A DNA stretch of 64,000 nucleotides, from positions 1-64,000 of the forward strand of contig JAGNEZ010000022.1 in NCBI GenBank assembly GCA_018003015.1, given 5' to 3'. This DNA comes from Phycisphaerae bacterium (GTDB lineage: Bacteria; Planctomycetota; Phycisphaerae; UBA1845; PWPN01). A model generated the notes under the pieces. It ran no database searches, was not told the DNA's origin, and saw only the letters and a list, made by a program, of their open reading frames with translations. Position 1 is the stretch's first letter, and every line of letters starts with the position of its first letter. Position numbers and translations under genes: made by a program. This document shows positions 55,202 to 63,243 of the stretch, in pieces.

Positions 55202-56767
55202 ATGACCAGGGGAAAGAGTGACAAAGTTGATGGCATGTGTTCGCCCTTCGGGCGGAAGCTCATGCTGGTTGCCGCGACCCTCGTCGCCGCCGTGACGATC
55301 GTCCGGGCGGACTACTTCCTGATCAGCAGCGTCGATCTGGGTGCCGACTTCGGCCCCGCCGGCAACAACCCGATGTGCATCACGTTCGACGGAGTCTATG
55401 CCTACCTCGGGGGGTATAACGGAAGCGGGCTCAGTCGCGAGATCGGCATTCTCAAGGTGAATCTGGCCAATCCAACCGACAAGGCCGAGCTCGCCGCCGC
55501 GAAGCAGACCGTCGACACCTTCCGCTACTACGGTGCATTGGTGGTGCGAAACGGCGTGCTCTATGCTCTGCTGGATCGCCCCTCCGGCAACGATGTCGCC
55601 ACCACGAACGTCCGAGCCATTGACGTGACCACCGGAGCGTTGGTTGAGACCTTTGACGGCGACAACCTCGCCTCTCCCGGCAACGGCATGGTGGTGAAAC
55701 CGGCTGGCATGACCGCTCCCGCCATCGGCGGTATGGCCTACGATCCGGGATACGGCGGCACCGACATGGGCTTGGCCATCTTCGGCTTCGGCTCCGGACG
55801 CCGGGTCCTTCTGGACATCGATTCCGGGGCGACCCTCCACACCCAGGCGTCCGGCTTCATTGTGTGGGGCGGCTCGAGTTTCAAGGACTCCACTTCATGG
55901 AAAGACTGCTGGTTCGACACCAACGGGGATGTCTACCAGCGGCGATCGAACCAGGTCCAGCGGGCCATCCGGACGGGAGGCAACTCGGCCGGCAGCATCG
56001 AGCAACTCACGGACGCACTCAAGCTCGAGGACGGCACCCCGGTCATCGAGCCTGGTGACGGCAAGCCCGTGGCGACGCGCTTAGCGCCTGAGGTGGTTGG
56101 TCAGAACCTCGCTTTGCTCAACAGCGGCGGGGGAGCGGGCGCCGAGGATCTCGTTGTCTTCAACGATCGACCGGATCCCCGCTATGTGCCCCCGCCCCTC
56201 AGCTTTGCCAGCACGATCAAGCTGATCAAGAAGAATGGCGATCTCCCGCCGACTCCGGTCCAGTTCCTCAAGGCCGACGGCACACCTCTCGACCCCGCCG
56301 CCGACACCCCTGACGGCAACGGCGTGTATGACTTCCATTACGAGGCGGCACAGGATCTGCTGCTCATCTCGGATTTCAGCAACCGCCGCCTGCTGGTCTT
56401 CCAGGGCGTCCCGCCCGCGCCGGGAGCATGCTGTCTGCCGAGCGGTGAGTGCGTCGAAGTCAACTCCTTTGAGTGCCAGGCCCAGGACGGCAGTTTCATG
56501 GGTGCCGATACCACCTGCGCAGAGGCCAACTGCCCGCAACCGTGCCCCAAGCCCTTCGCCGACGGCGACCGAGACCAGGATGTGGACCAGGTGGACTTCG
56601 GGCTGTTCCAGCTCTGCTACACCGGTGCCGAGGGCGGCGTTCCGGAGGGCTGCGCGTGCTTCGACAAGAACACGGACGGAGCCGTGGACGCGGTGGATCT
56701 CCAGACATTCGTCACCTGCTGGAGCGGACCGGCCGTGGCGGCCAACCCGGACTGCGCGGCGAACTGA
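55202..56767 (+). CDS. Secreted dockerin-ended paralogue of the PEP-CTERM protein
   Basis: The 521-residue protein has AAGGAGA upstream of the ATG and a signal peptide (cleaved near VRA-DY). Its body starts SSVDLGADFGPAGNNPMCIT and YAYLGGYN, homologous to the PEP-CTERM protein at 53038. A Cys-rich motif follows near residues 410-445 (GACCLPSGECVEVN, then CAEANC), common in planctomycete secreted proteins. The C-terminus has two dockerin-like calcium loops, DGDRDQDVDQVDF and DKNTDGAVDAVDL. Dockerins bind cohesins, so this sister may be docked rather than exosortase-sorted. Function unknown. Confidence 0.78.
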   Translation: MTRGKSDKVDGMCSPFGRKLMLVAATLVAAVTIVRADYFLISSVDLGADFGPAGNNPMCITFDGVYAYLGGYNGSGLSREIGILKVNLANPTDKAELAAAKQTVDTFRYYGALVVRNGVLYALLDRPSGNDVATTNVRAIDVTTGALVETFDGDNLASPGNGMVVKPAGMTAPAIGGMAYDPGYGGTDMGLAIFGFGSGRRVLLDIDSGATLHTQASGFIVWGGSSFKDSTSWKDCWFDTNGDVYQRRSNQVQRAIRTGGNSAGSIEQLTDALKLEDGTPVIEPGDGKPVATRLAPEVVGQNLALLNSGGGAGAEDLVVFNDRPDPRYVPPPLSFASTIKLIKKNGDLPPTPVQFLKADGTPLDPAADTPDGNGVYDFHYEAAQDLLLISDFSNRRLLVFQGVPPAPGACCLPSGECVEVNSFECQAQDGSFMGADTTCAEANCPQPCPKPFADGDRDQDVDQVDFGLFQLCYTGAEGGVPEGCACFDKNTDGAVDAVDLQTFVTCWSGPAVAANPDCAAN

Positions 56768-56849
56768 TATCGAGACGATCGAGTGGGGACACGAGACGAA
56801 CGTCTGCCTGGAGGAGCGGCCGGGCCGGGTTGCCGCGCGGCTCAGGGGC

Positions 56850-58031
56850 TCACCGCCCTGAATAGGCCTCCGCCAGCTCGACCATGCGCCTCAACCGCTC
56901 CGGCCTGACGTGCGGTGCCACTGAACAGGCCGACGAAAGAATGTAGCCGGAGCCGGGTGAGCCGATCGCCAGCCTTTTCCGGACAGCAGCCTCGAAGGTC
57001 GCGTCGTCGGCTCGGAGCATCTCGTTCACCGCGTCCAGGTTACCCTTGAAGAAGAACCGGCTGCCAAACTCCGCCTTGGCCCTGGCGAGATCCACCGTAC
57101 CCAATGGCGGCGGGTCAAGCGTGTCGAGTCCGTCCACGCCCGTCTCGGCCATGAGATCCAGGCGGTCTCCGATCGCCCCACAGGTGTGAGTGTAGATCGG
57201 CAGGCCGTGCTCGTGGACGGCGGCGGCCACCTGCCGCTCGTAGGGTGCGACGAACTCCCCGTACATCGCCCGACTGATGAAGCCCGCTCCCGCAAAGGCC
57301 GAGCTGATGAGGATGGCATCCGGCCCGCAAGGAGCGTACACCCGAACCTGGGCGATGACATGACGACTGACTTGCGCCAGCAATTGGTGGCACATGGCCG
57401 GCGAGTCGAGCAGGGCGATGAGCGCGTTCTCATACCCAAACAGCTCCAGAAGATGGGTGAATGGTGAGAAGACCTCCATGTGAATCGAGACCTCGGGGCA
57501 GGTGATCCGGGCGCGTCGCAACCCGGCCGTCAGCCATGGCGGATAGGCTTCCGGCTCACCGAGATCCGCATCGGGCACGACATCCCACAGCGCGGGAGCA
57601 TGCCAAGTGTTCCAGACATATCCGGGAGTACGAAACGTGGCCGGATCGCCGGGATCGATCATCTGAGGATCAGCCCGCGGAAGCGGCTGCCGGTCGGCGA
57701 TGAAGGCGTGGGGGTTGTCGTCCAGTGGAAACCAGGTCTCGAGCCCGTTACGCCAGGTCAAGCATTCACCCTGGTCAGCAGGACGCGACACCAGGACGTA
57801 TTCCCGCCAGTCCGGGGGACGGCCGGGCAGATTGATCAAGAACCCGTCGAAGCCGTACCTCTGCTGGAACTCCGCCAACGTCTCGACGAAGAGCCGACTG
57901 TCGAACCAGATGTCTGCCGGCCTGTGCCGCCCGTGGATGAAGTAGTGCCCCAATGCCAACTGGCACATGACCGGTACACGATCACAGGGCTGGTGGTTCA
58001 TTGCCGCCTGGATGCGCTGGCGCGGGGTCAT
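56850..58031 (-). CDS. Uroporphyrinogen decarboxylase family protein (methyltransferase-like)
   Basis: The 393-residue cytosolic protein has the URO-D family barrel: MTPRQRIQAAMNHQPCDRVP at the start, then SAFAGAGFISRAMYGEF and PIYTHTCGAIGDRLDLM. The HTCG-type site is a possible metal-binding His/Cys pair, as in corrinoid methyltransferases (MtaA/CmuA-like). GVDGLDTLDPPPLG and FKGNLD are also typical. It is probably a methyltransferase-like member rather than heme HemE, because it lacks the N-terminal substrate-binding pattern of that enzyme. The start at 58031 is set by the methionine before PRQR; the frame continues far upstream without cause. Confidence 0.78.
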   Translation of the reverse strand: MTPRQRIQAAMNHQPCDRVPVMCQLALGHYFIHGRHRPADIWFDSRLFVETLAEFQQRYGFDGFLINLPGRPPDWREYVLVSRPADQGECLTWRNGLETWFPLDDNPHAFIADRQPLPRADPQMIDPGDPATFRTPGYVWNTWHAPALWDVVPDADLGEPEAYPPWLTAGLRRARITCPEVSIHMEVFSPFTHLLELFGYENALIALLDSPAMCHQLLAQVSRHVIAQVRVYAPCGPDAILISSAFAGAGFISRAMYGEFVAPYERQVAAAVHEHGLPIYTHTCGAIGDRLDLMAETGVDGLDTLDPPPLGTVDLARAKAEFGSRFFFKGNLDAVNEMLRADDATFEAAVRKRLAIGSPGSGYILSSACSVAPHVRPERLRRMVELAEAYSGR

Positions 58032-58039
58032 CACAGGGT

Positions 58040-58045
58040 ATGATA
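58040..58045 (-). promoter_or_regulatory. -10 hexamer of the URO-D family gene
   Basis: TATCAT (58045-58040) lies 8 nt before the ATG at 58031, and there is no Shine-Dalgarno sequence. The -35 region is poor. It overlaps the divergent truA promoter region. Confidence 0.38.
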
Positions 58046-58070
58046 GTCCAGGAGGGAATCCTGAGCGAGA

Positions 58071-58099
58071 TTGATGGTCCCCTGCCGCGTCCGTAGAAT
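58071..58099 (+). promoter_or_regulatory. Promoter of truA, predicted leaderless
   Basis: TTGATG (58071-58076), 17 bp, TAGAAT (58094-58099), then 7 nt to the ATG at 58107. There is no Shine-Dalgarno sequence. Confidence 0.55.
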
Positions 58100-58106
58100 C
58101 AGCCGC

Positions 58107-58955
58107 ATGTGGCGCAACATCCGCCTGTTGATTGCGTACGACGGCACGGACTTCCACGGCTGGCAGCAACAACCGGGTATGCGAACGGTGCAGGAATCGA
58201 TCGAGCAGGCCCTGCGTCGAGTGGTCCATCACCAGGTTGCGGTTCTGGGGGCTGGGCGGACGGATGCGGGGGTCCATGCCGCCGGGCAGGTCGCCAACTT
58301 CGAGACGACCAGTACCATGCCCTGCGAGAACCTCAAGAAGGCCATCGGTGGGCGGTTGCCCAAGGACATCTCCATTGGTGCGGCGGACGAGGTTCCGCTT
58401 GGGTTTCGGTCCACCAGCGACGCGGTGTCCAAGCTCTACCGCTACCGGATCTACAACGCCGCTCACCGCCCGGTGGATGAGCTCGCCCAGCGTTACACCT
58501 ACCATTTCTGGCACCCGCTTGAAGTCTCGCGAATGCGGGCGGCGGCCGCGTATCTCGTGGGCACCCACGACTTCGCCGCCTTCGCGACTCAGGGGAGCGA
58601 GCGGCAGACCACGGTCCGAACGATCCTCGGCATCGACATCTATCCCCGCTACAACGAATTGCGGATCGATGTCGAGGGCACGGGCTTCCTGTACAACCAA
58701 GTCCGGAACATGGTCGGCACGTTGATCGAGGTCGGCCGAGGCCACTGGCCGGTGGAGCGCGTCCCCGGCATTCTGGCCAGCCGGGACCGGTGCCAAGCCG
58801 GTCCGACGGCTCCGGCCCGCGGGCTGTGCATGCAGTGGGTGCGCTACGATCTGACTCGCCCGCCGAAGAACCCCCGGCCGGCGGATGCGGCGCTCTCCGA
58901 CCTGCCCGGCATCTCCGAGGGCGAAGATGGCGACCTCGCGGACCTGGACTCATGA
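58107..58955 (+). CDS. truA: tRNA pseudouridine(38-40) synthase
   Basis: The 282-residue cytosolic enzyme isomerises uridines 38-40 in the tRNA anticodon arm. The N-terminus has IAYDGTDFHGWQQQPG, and the catalytic Asp is D53 in GAGRTDAGVHA. SKLYRYRI near residue 112 and EGTGFLYNQVRNMVGTL near 190 are typical. The ATG at 58107 is preferred over 58071 for the family's N-terminus and promoter spacing. Its stop overlaps the next start (ATGA), so it leads an operon with a glycosyltransferase and a transporter. Confidence 0.93.
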   Translation: MWRNIRLLIAYDGTDFHGWQQQPGMRTVQESIEQALRRVVHHQVAVLGAGRTDAGVHAAGQVANFETTSTMPCENLKKAIGGRLPKDISIGAADEVPLGFRSTSDAVSKLYRYRIYNAAHRPVDELAQRYTYHFWHPLEVSRMRAAAAYLVGTHDFAAFATQGSERQTTVRTILGIDIYPRYNELRIDVEGTGFLYNQVRNMVGTLIEVGRGHWPVERVPGILASRDRCQAGPTAPARGLCMQWVRYDLTRPPKNPRPADAALSDLPGISEGEDGDLADLDS

Positions 58956-60130
58956 ACATCTGCCACATCATCACTCGGCTGATCATCGGTGGCGCCCAGG
59001 AGAACACGATCCTGACCTGCGCGGGACTCCACGACCGCGGGCACCGGGTCACGCTGCTCGTCGGGCCCGAGACCGGTCCGGAAGGCTCGCTGCACGACGA
59101 GGCTCACCGAGGCGGCTACGACGTGCGGATCGTGCCGAACATGTGCCGCGCGGTCCGACCGCTGACCGATCTTCGGGCGCGCCGCGAGTTAGCGGCCGTG
59201 CTTCGGGATCTGCGTCCCGAGGTTGTCCACACCCACAGCAGCAAGGCGGGGATCCTCGGCCGGCTGGCCGCTCGCGACGCCGGGGTGCCGATCATCGTCC
59301 ACACCATCCACGGCATGAGCTTCAACCGAACGCAGTCATGGCCGGTGCAGATGCTCTATCGGCGGCTGGAAGGCTACTGCGCCCGGTTCACGCAGGCGCT
59401 GGTCACCGTAGCCGACGCGATGCGCGATCAGGCGGTGGCGGTCGGGATGGCCCCGCGGGACAAGTTCGTGACCGTCTACTCCGGGATGCGAACCGAGCTG
59501 TTCGATCCGGCGGGCGCGGACCGGGCCGCCGTTCGGCGCCGCTGGGGAGTGGCCGACGAGGAGATCGTCATCGGGGCGGTGGCTCGCCTGTTCCGCAACA
59601 AGGGCTACGAGGTCCTGATCCCGGCGATGGCCCTCGCGGCCCAGCGGAATTCCAGGCTGCGGTTCGTGTGGGTCGGCGACGGCGCTCAACGCACCGATTA
59701 TGAGAAGCAATTAGAGTCTCTGGGTATTCTTGGGCGCGTTCATCTCACCGGTCTCCTGGCACCACAACGGGTGCCGGAGATGCTCGCGGGAATGGACCTG
59801 CTGGTGCACGCCTCCCAGTGGGAAGGTCTGCCCCGGGCGGCCGTTCAGGCCCTGCTGATGGAATGCCCGGTCATCAGCTTCGACATCGACGGCGCCCCGG
59901 AGGTCGTCCTCCCCGGGCGAACCGGAGCACTGGTCCGACTCAACGACGTCCCCGGCCTGGCCGAGGCCATGGTCACGCTCGCCCGCGACGCGAGCGAACG
60001 CCGCCGCCTCGGGAAAGCCGGAAGGCAACTGTGCCTCGAACGGTTCGACCAGCGGAAGATGGTGACCGAACTGGAATCGCTGTATCTCAAGCTGCAGAAG
60101 GATGCCGGCCCGAACCGAGCCCATCGCTGA
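58952..60130 (+). CDS. GT4 family glycosyltransferase
   Basis: The 392-residue cytosolic or membrane-associated enzyme has the GT-B fold. The N-terminal site reads CHIITRLIIGGAQENT (residues 4-19), then VVHTHSSKAGILGR. The C-terminal nucleotide-sugar domain has GAVARLFRNKGYEVL and WVGDGAQRTDYEKQ. Its GT4 catalytic-loop region is ASQWEGLPRAAVQALLM. It probably adds sugar from a nucleotide donor to an envelope glycan or lipid; the acceptor is unknown. It overlaps truA by 4 bases and is followed 12 bp later by a DMT transporter. Confidence 0.88.
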   Translation: MNICHIITRLIIGGAQENTILTCAGLHDRGHRVTLLVGPETGPEGSLHDEAHRGGYDVRIVPNMCRAVRPLTDLRARRELAAVLRDLRPEVVHTHSSKAGILGRLAARDAGVPIIVHTIHGMSFNRTQSWPVQMLYRRLEGYCARFTQALVTVADAMRDQAVAVGMAPRDKFVTVYSGMRTELFDPAGADRAAVRRRWGVADEEIVIGAVARLFRNKGYEVLIPAMALAAQRNSRLRFVWVGDGAQRTDYEKQLESLGILGRVHLTGLLAPQRVPEMLAGMDLLVHASQWEGLPRAAVQALLMECPVISFDIDGAPEVVLPGRTGALVRLNDVPGLAEAMVTLARDASERRRLGKAGRQLCLERFDQRKMVTELESLYLKLQKDAGPNRAHR

Positions 60131-60142
60131 GGAGTCCTACCC

Positions 60143-61102
60143 ATCCGCCAACGCATCGACATCACGGCCATCGCCGCCCTTCTGGGGGCGATCATCAGCT
60201 GGGGCACGATCCCGGTCATGCTCCGGTATCTGGCCTGCCCGGCGAGGGTTCCGGACGGATTCACCGCGAATCTGGTGCGTTATCCGATTGCGGCCATCGC
60301 CTGTCTGCCCTGGCTGGTCTGGGGCATCCGGCGCGGAGAGCTTCGCGGGCTCTGGCTGGCCGCCCTGTTGCCCTCGGTGGTCAACACCGTCGGTCAGACG
60401 CTCTTCGCCTGGACCCCGTATTTCGAGAATGCCGGGCAGCTGTCCTTCCTGCTGCGGATCGCGGTGGTGTGGAGCATCCTGATCGCGTTCATGGTGTTTC
60501 CCGACGAGCGGCGACTGGCTCGCAACCGGCGGTTCTGGTCGGGCGCGACCCTGGCGATCGCGGGCTTCGCGACGCTGAGCTTCCCACGACTTGCCGCCAG
60601 CGGGGGACACACACTCATCGGTCTGACCATCATCTTCACCTGCAGCCTGTTCTGGGCCTTCTACGGGGTCTCGGTCCGCTACGTCATGCACAAGAAGCAT
60701 CCGCTGGTTCTGTTCAGTCTGATCAGCGCCTACAGTTCAGTCGGCCTGATCGGCATGGCGCCGCTGGGCGATCCGTCAAGCGTACTGGGACTGTCGGCCT
60801 ATGACTGGTCGATCCTGATCGGCTCGGCGCTACTGGGAATCTCGCTGGCTCACGGCCTGTACTACGTGGCCGTCCAGCGGATGGGCGTGGCGGTTTGCGA
60901 GCTGGGCCTGCTCATTGCCCCGTTCATCTCCCTTGCCGGTTCGCACCTGATCACAGGGGAGACCTTCACCCGCGTTCAGTGGCTTGGCGGCGGCATCCTG
61001 CTGATCGGAGCGGCCCTGGCGATGGATTCGCGGCGGAGCCGAAAGGCCAGGCCGCCCGAGCCGGAGGACAAACTGGCCGACACGAGCGGCTTGACGGACT
61101 GA
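60143..61102 (+). CDS. EamA/DMT family transporter, predicted ATC start
   Basis: The protein of about 319 residues has ten predicted helices in two EamA repeats. The first helix is AIAALLGAIISWGTIPVM, encoded upstream of the first ATG (60218). The frame opens just after the upstream stop (60128-60130), and no ATG, GTG or TTG lies before that helix. An ATC at 60143 stands 8 nt behind GAGGAG (60129-60134) and gives (M)RQRIDITAIAALLG. I take this as the start, unless the base is an error for ATG. Such transporters export metabolites. Starting at 60218 would lose TM1. Confidence 0.7.
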   Translation: MRQRIDITAIAALLGAIISWGTIPVMLRYLACPARVPDGFTANLVRYPIAAIACLPWLVWGIRRGELRGLWLAALLPSVVNTVGQTLFAWTPYFENAGQLSFLLRIAVVWSILIAFMVFPDERRLARNRRFWSGATLAIAGFATLSFPRLAASGGHTLIGLTIIFTCSLFWAFYGVSVRYVMHKKHPLVLFSLISAYSSVGLIGMAPLGDPSSVLGLSAYDWSILIGSALLGISLAHGLYYVAVQRMGVAVCELGLLIAPFISLAGSHLITGETFTRVQWLGGGILLIGAALAMDSRRSRKARPPEPEDKLADTSGLTD

Positions 61103-61710
61103 CCGAAGTGAGGTGTGAAGCCGCGGCCCCCCGCGTGACCACGGGAAATGCCGTGTCGCGCTGTTCAAGACCCACCCGCCGGTCGAGTCCGCCGCCACGG
61201 AGGCTTCTACTTCATGTCCCGGACCAGCTTCTCGAACAACTCCGCCGGCAGCTTGCGGGCGGGGTTCACGACCACGACGGCCAGCGTTCGCGGGACCTCG
61301 ACGGGATGCTGGCGGGCCATGTCCGAACCGAGAGTCGAATCGATCAACGCGCACCCGTCCTCGACGTCCTTCTTGAGTTCCAGCGCTTCGGCCCCGGCCA
61401 CAGCGATACCCATCCCCGGCGTGGACTGATGATCGCCTCGTCCGCGGGGTGATCGCTGCCGCCGACCGGTGACTGGCGACACCGTGGCGACGGAAGCCAG
61501 GAAGGGTCAAGGTCGCAAGCGAAGACCCCGCCACTCGACACAAATCGTTTCATTACAGGAGCTTACACCTGTCTACCAGCTCTCGACCCCCGACGAGCCG
61601 CTCTCGGGCCTGGAAACAACTTGCCGCTCCCCCCGGCAGAATGCGGCCAACAGCTTCCGGCGTAGCCTAGAGGGCTGCTCCGCCCGTTGCCTTTCCTCGA
61701 AAGGCACGCG
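61103..61710. other. Mostly non-coding stretch
   Basis: Apart from the short minus-strand coding-like segment at 61207-61413, I see nothing definite here. It ends at the strong promoter of the pseudopilin gene. Confidence 0.35.
61207..61413 (-). CDS. Short coding-like segment, hypothetical or remnant
   Basis: The 68 codons end in RTLAVVVVNPARKLPAELF and KLVRDMK. The third-codon positions are almost all G or C in this frame, which suggests that it is, or was, coding. There is no ribosome-binding site before the ATG at 61413, and the frame continues to 61482 with poor sequence. I cannot name a family. It may be the 3' end of a decayed gene. Confidence 0.35.
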   Translation of the reverse strand: MGIAVAGAEALELKKDVEDGCALIDSTLGSDMARQHPVEVPRTLAVVVVNPARKLPAELFEKLVRDMK

Positions 61711-61739
61711 TTGTCACCCGGGCAAGACCGCAGTATGAT
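61711..61739 (+). promoter_or_regulatory. Strong sigma70-type promoter of the pseudopilin gene
   Basis: TTGTCA (61711-61716), 17 bp, TATGAT (61734-61739), each 5 of 6 to consensus. A TATAAT (61739-61744) overlaps the downstream edge. The predicted leader is about 70 nt. This gene has an AAAGGA ribosome-binding site, unlike the leaderless group. Confidence 0.62.
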
Positions 61740-61816
61740 ATAATACTAGGAATCTCTTCCGAGTTCAGGAACGGGCACAGGTTCGCACATACTGAGGCCG
61801 AAAGGACGGTCCAAGA

Positions 61817-62788
61817 ATGAGACCCCAGCACAATCGCCGGAGCCGAGAGGCGTCCAGGTCCCGGGCGGCCGGGTTCACGCTCATCGAAGTCCTGGTCGTG
61901 GTGGCCATCATTGCCCTGTTGATCTCCGTGCTCCTGCCATCGCTGACCAAGGCTCGCGAGCAGGCTCGGGTAGCCAAATGCCTCGCGAATCTGAAGAGTC
62001 TTGGCACTGCGACCGGCGCCTACTTGAACGCCGAGAAGGACCGGTTCTGCTGGACCCCGGTGGTCTACCGCGGGTCCGCTGAGCCGCAACCCATCTCCAA
62101 CTACTTCGGCGGCAAACGCGGCATCGGGGTGCCCGAGGACCGCGGAGGCGTGCTGGACAATGCTTACTGCCCCGGCGGCTACTACGATTTTCTCCCCCAG
62201 GATCGACCGCTCAACAAGTACGTCGCCTCCGCGAAGGTCAGCACCAGGACCGAGATGGAGGTCTTCGAGTGCCCCGCGGACGAGGTCAGCGAATACCGCG
62301 GCGTGGGCAGCCGCGGCAACTTTGCCATTCCTCGGACTCGCACTTCGGCCTACGACGTGACCGGCACAAGTTACCAGAGCAACGTCAACTACAACGTGTA
62401 TATGGTCAAGGCCGAGGGTTTCAGTTCGGACAACGCCGCCCGCCGCGCTCGCCAGGCGCTGCTCAGAGACCGCATCGTCCAGGTTTTCTACAAGAAAGGT
62501 CCGTCCCGGGCGGTGATGATCCACGAGGATCCGTCCGACTGTGCCACCGGCGGCGTGTGGTACGACTACCCCTACACGGCCAAGATCCGCGGCTGGCATG
62601 GGCGCTTCGACCGGCACAGCTACTCGTTCCTTGACGGCCACGCCGCCAACATGCTCGTTGAAGGCAAGGTCAACCTGGATCACACGTATGACGCCAACAA
62701 GAACTTCATCAACTGCTCCCCGGGCCAGGCCGGATGCAGCAACGGCAACAGTGAGGTCGTTTTCCGCCAGGACTACATGCAGCAATAA
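61817..62788 (+). CDS. Type II/IV pseudopilin-like protein
   Basis: The 323-residue protein has a basic leader and the motif [22 protein letters not shown], then [11 protein letters not shown]. The C-terminal part has [19 protein letters not shown], the DG-containing element of the planctomycete pseudopilin family. The ATG at 61817 has AAAGGA about 12 nt upstream. It is followed after 20 bp by a membrane zinc-ribbon protein and likely shares its transcript. Confidence 0.84.
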   Translation: MRPQHNRRSREASRSRAAGFTLIEVLVVVAIIALLISVLLPSLTKAREQARVAKCLANLKSLGTATGAYLNAEKDRFCWTPVVYRGSAEPQPISNYFGGKRGIGVPEDRGGVLDNAYCPGGYYDFLPQDRPLNKYVASAKVSTRTEMEVFECPADEVSEYRGVGSRGNFAIPRTRTSAYDVTGTSYQSNVNYNVYMVKAEGFSSDNAARRARQALLRDRIVQVFYKKGPSRAVMIHEDPSDCATGGVWYDYPYTAKIRGWHGRFDRHSYSFLDGHAANMLVEGKVNLDHTYDANKNFINCSPGQAGCSNGNSEVVFRQDYMQQ

Positions 62789-62808
62789 AGCGAGGGCCAT
62801 TTCGATCC

Positions 62809-63210
62809 ATGTCTGAAGACAACAGCAAGACCGCGCTGGCCCTGAAGATCGGTGTCATTGTGATTGCCGTGGGCGCGGCCCTGTTCCTTGCATTCCGCAG
62901 TGGAGACGAGGCGGAGCAACCTGATGCCGCCGAGGATGCGATGCCCTATATTTGCCTGGACGACAACCACGTGTTCACCTTGACTCCGAAGGTCTTTCAG
63001 GAGATGAGTCGACAAGGAGAGGTAAAGACCGACGGGCAACGCCTGGACGAGGGCAGGACGTTCGTGCGCTGCCCGACCACCAAACAGTTTACCGCTGTTC
63101 CCGCGATCAAGTGCCCGAAGGACGGTACCTTCTTCCCCGGACGACGCAAGGACGGTGTTCCCGGCAAGTGCCCCAAGTGCGGGTACGCCTTCTACCACAC
63201 TCACCCGTGA
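62809..63210 (+). CDS. Small membrane-anchored zinc-ribbon protein
   Basis: The 133-residue protein has one N-terminal transmembrane helix (IGVIVIAVGAALFLAF, about 14-29) and a soluble Cys-rich domain. Cysteines occur in YICLDDNH, RCPTTKQF, KCPKDGTFFPG and KCPKCGYAF, so at least one zinc-ribbon site is likely. The helix orients the domain either inside or outside; orientation is not clear. It follows the pseudopilin gene by 20 bp. A role with the pseudopilin is suggested by linkage only. Confidence 0.62.
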   Translation: MSEDNSKTALALKIGVIVIAVGAALFLAFRSGDEAEQPDAAEDAMPYICLDDNHVFTLTPKVFQEMSRQGEVKTDGQRLDEGRTFVRCPTTKQFTAVPAIKCPKDGTFFPGRRKDGVPGKCPKCGYAFYHTHP

Positions 63211-63243
63211 GCCGCAGGGCTCGCGGCCTGCCGTTCAGCACTC

